64,000 nucleotides of DNA from Agelas oroides (lineage: Eukaryota; Porifera; Demospongiae; Agelasida; Agelasidae), in assembly GCA_949130485.1 (NCBI GenBank), contig OX422199.1:2172402-2236401 (forward strand), read 5' to 3'. Shown here piece after piece: positions 62,978 to 64,000 of this stretch; positions within the stretch are counted from its first letter, which is position 1; every line of letters begins with the position of its first letter. Made by a program: the position numbers and the translations under genes. Under the pieces are notes generated by a model. The model saw nothing but the letters and a program-made list of their open reading frames with translations, made no database searches and had not been told where the DNA came from.

Positions 62978-63012
62978 CCATAGATAGTAGAGTGACACTC
63001 TACTATCTATGG
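62978..63012. repeat. Perfect 35-bp palindrome with 17-bp arms
   Basis: CCATAGATAGTAGAGTG and CACTCTACTATCTATGG flank a single A. GGCAAGAC occurs directly before it (62971-62978) and at its right end (63011-63018). It may therefore be a small hairpin insertion with an 8-bp duplicated site, for instance a collapsed transposon. It can form a cruciform but lacks the T-run of a prokaryotic terminator. Confidence 0.9.
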
Positions 63013-63043
63013 CAAGACAAAGGTGTTCGTCACTTTTTTTAAA

Positions 63044-63189
63044 CCCCCCCCCCCCCCCCCCAAAAAAAAAAAAAAAGGAATAAAATCCATTTCCTGTCCC
63101 TTTTACCCTGCACCCTGCACCTAGCGGGGGTACGGGTGTAGACCGTATAACGCCTGGCCAGTGCGGGGGGGGGGGGGGGGGGGGGGGGG
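63044..63189. repeat. Homopolymer pair: C18-A15 and G25
   Basis: Eighteen C (63044-63061) run into fifteen A (63062-63076). Twenty-five G follow at 63165-63189, 103 bp after the C tract. C and G runs can pair, and the G run can form quadruplex DNA. The segment between has the reverse complement of TAGGTGCAGGGTG. Homopolymer lengths are likely unreliable. Confidence 0.9.
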
Positions 63190-63191
63190 CA

Positions 63192-63204
63192 TGACCTTTG
63201 ACCT
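63192..63204. promoter_or_regulatory. Perfect DR1 nuclear-receptor motif (tentative)
   Basis: TGACCTTTGACCT is the reverse complement of AGGTCA-A-AGGTCA, the ideal direct repeat with one-base spacing bound by RXR/HNF4-type receptors. It stands alone immediately after the G tract, with no confirmed promoter nearby. Confidence 0.25.
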
Positions 63205-63328
63205 CTAGGAACCTATTAAGAATGCACGTGTTCAAGCGGAGAGTCAATGGCTGTGCGGTGAAGTAGGAAAAAGGAGTCGGTAGGTGTAGCTGTACTGTGT
63301 AGATACTAGATGTAGCTATCATATGTAG

Positions 63329-63629
63329 CTAGTATAAGCTTAAAATGGATAATTCTCTGGACTGTGTATGCTGCTGCTTTTCATTTTCTTCCAATGTGTT
63401 TCCTTCCCATGCACGTTTAGAATAACTTCTTGGCAGAACAGAGGGTGCATTGTATGCCATCATGAGTAGAGGTAAGCCATACAGAGTCTTGCAAGCCAGA
63501 CACATCCCATCCCAGCGTGAATCACCTTCGGTATCACACAAAGAGAAGAAGGGTCTAGTGGCTCTTACAAGTCCAGGGAGAGCTGTACACACAATAGCGG
63601 TAACATAGAGGCTCTAGGTCATGTGCTGG
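63329..63629 (-). CDS. Hypothetical minus-strand open frame or exon, unknown product
   Basis: A frame open for about 100 codons from a TAG near 63631 down to a stop at 63329. It has no ATG near its upstream end (the first codons read SLYVTAIVCTALPGLV), so it would have to be an internal exon or chance. The peptide is mixed in composition, with CLACKTLYGLP, a hydrophobic LLMMAY stretch and a charged end rich in E, Q and K. I recognise no domain. It is non-repetitive and not tied to any mobile element, which makes it the only coding candidate outside the retrotransposon. Its length alone is not significant. Confidence 0.2.
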
Positions 63630-63870
63630 GAATAGAAGGAGGAGGAAAACACAATTGCTTTCAGTATCATGCACAAGGAAGGGCTGATCTTTAAGAGGGT
63701 TTCATACGCTACACAGGCATTTGAGTGTGGCCAATCAGACGGGGAGAGGGAGAATGGCTACTGAAATATTTGGGGTCTTTTTTCCACATAATAGTCAAAG
63801 CTATACTGCTTCAAAAAAATGGTCAAAATGAAATATATATCTTAGTTTCCAGTTCACATAGGAGTACATG
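63630..63870. other. Low-copy sequence, nothing recognised
   Basis: No satellite, transposon end, RNA gene or convincing reading frame is visible. It has moderate AT content, with ATATATAT just before the terminal-repeat-like sequence. Confidence 0.5.
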
Positions 63871-64000
63871 TAGCCTCATTCCCAGGCCCTGCCCAAGCTT
63901 TTCATCGCTTGCAGTATGATATCGTTTCTCACGTAAGGGACGTCAGGATAGAAAGAATGGTAGAAAAGGTTTAATTGTATGTGGGTGCAGTGGGACTCAG
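63871..64000 (+). mobile_element. Left end of a second TAGCCTC-type terminal-repeat element (partial)
   Basis: TAGCCTCATTCCCAGGCCCTG at 63871 matches the outer end of the 58390-58948 element (its right arm read backwards starts TAGCCTCGTTCCCAGGTCCTG). CGCTTGCAGTA follows at about the same distance. Further in, the sequence diverges. The right end lies outside the window, so length and target-site duplication cannot be checked. Confidence 0.6.

Noticed and set aside
62978-63012. Rho-independent terminator
   Set aside because: It is a perfect palindrome without a following T-run, in eukaryotic context, and is better explained as an insertion or cruciform sequence.

Overview
This window is eukaryotic, non-genic DNA. 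About 95% of it is tandem satellite arrays, followed by a short transposon-rich edge and about 1.6 kb of ordinary-looking sequence. There is no operon structure and no confident intact gene. The broken LINE fragment, the short DNA transposons with hAT- and Mutator-type target duplications, and a 56-nt intron-like stretch point to a marine invertebrate animal. A sponge or cnidarian is my best guess; this is inference, not proof.

Layout. (1) 1-52784: about 270 head-to-tail monomers of satellite family A (basic unit 192 bp; a 196-bp variant; 388-bp and larger higher-order units; nested duplications of 961, 2303 and about 2700 bp, and segments repeated 13.3 and 18.9 kb apart). (2) 52785-53889: a 5'-truncated, frameshifted non-LTR retrotransposon tail inserted in array A. 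(3) 53890-54414: the last family A monomers. (4) 54415-57717: family B, a diverged 191-bp relative in the same orientation. (5) 57718-61392: families C and C' (about 194-203 bp), inverted, carrying three short non-autonomous DNA transposons with target-site duplications. (6) 61393-61911: family D, back in the original orientation. (7) 61912-62411: a 500-bp foldback element. (8) 62412-62745: an 18-bp minisatellite. (9) 62746-64000: low-copy-looking DNA with a perfect palindrome, a C18/G25 homopolymer pair, a weak minus-strand open frame, and the start of a terminal repeat related to the element at 58390.

The four satellite families are homologous. Across strong divergence they keep two short dyads, TTGCA-TTAG-TGCAA and GTGC-N7-GCAC, at nearly fixed spacing (118 bp in A and B, about 127-129 bp in C' and D). 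The gradient from a homogenised higher-order array, to older layers with transposons and an inversion, to ordinary DNA is the layout expected at the edge of a centromere or large heterochromatic block. All three short DNA transposons in the C layer landed in the same ~13-bp stretch of the monomer.

Family A monomers are open in one minus-strand frame because 192 is a multiple of three. This gives chains of apparent ORFs up to 1323 codons, but the common variants are amino-acid changing and spread over codon positions, so I do not call them genes.
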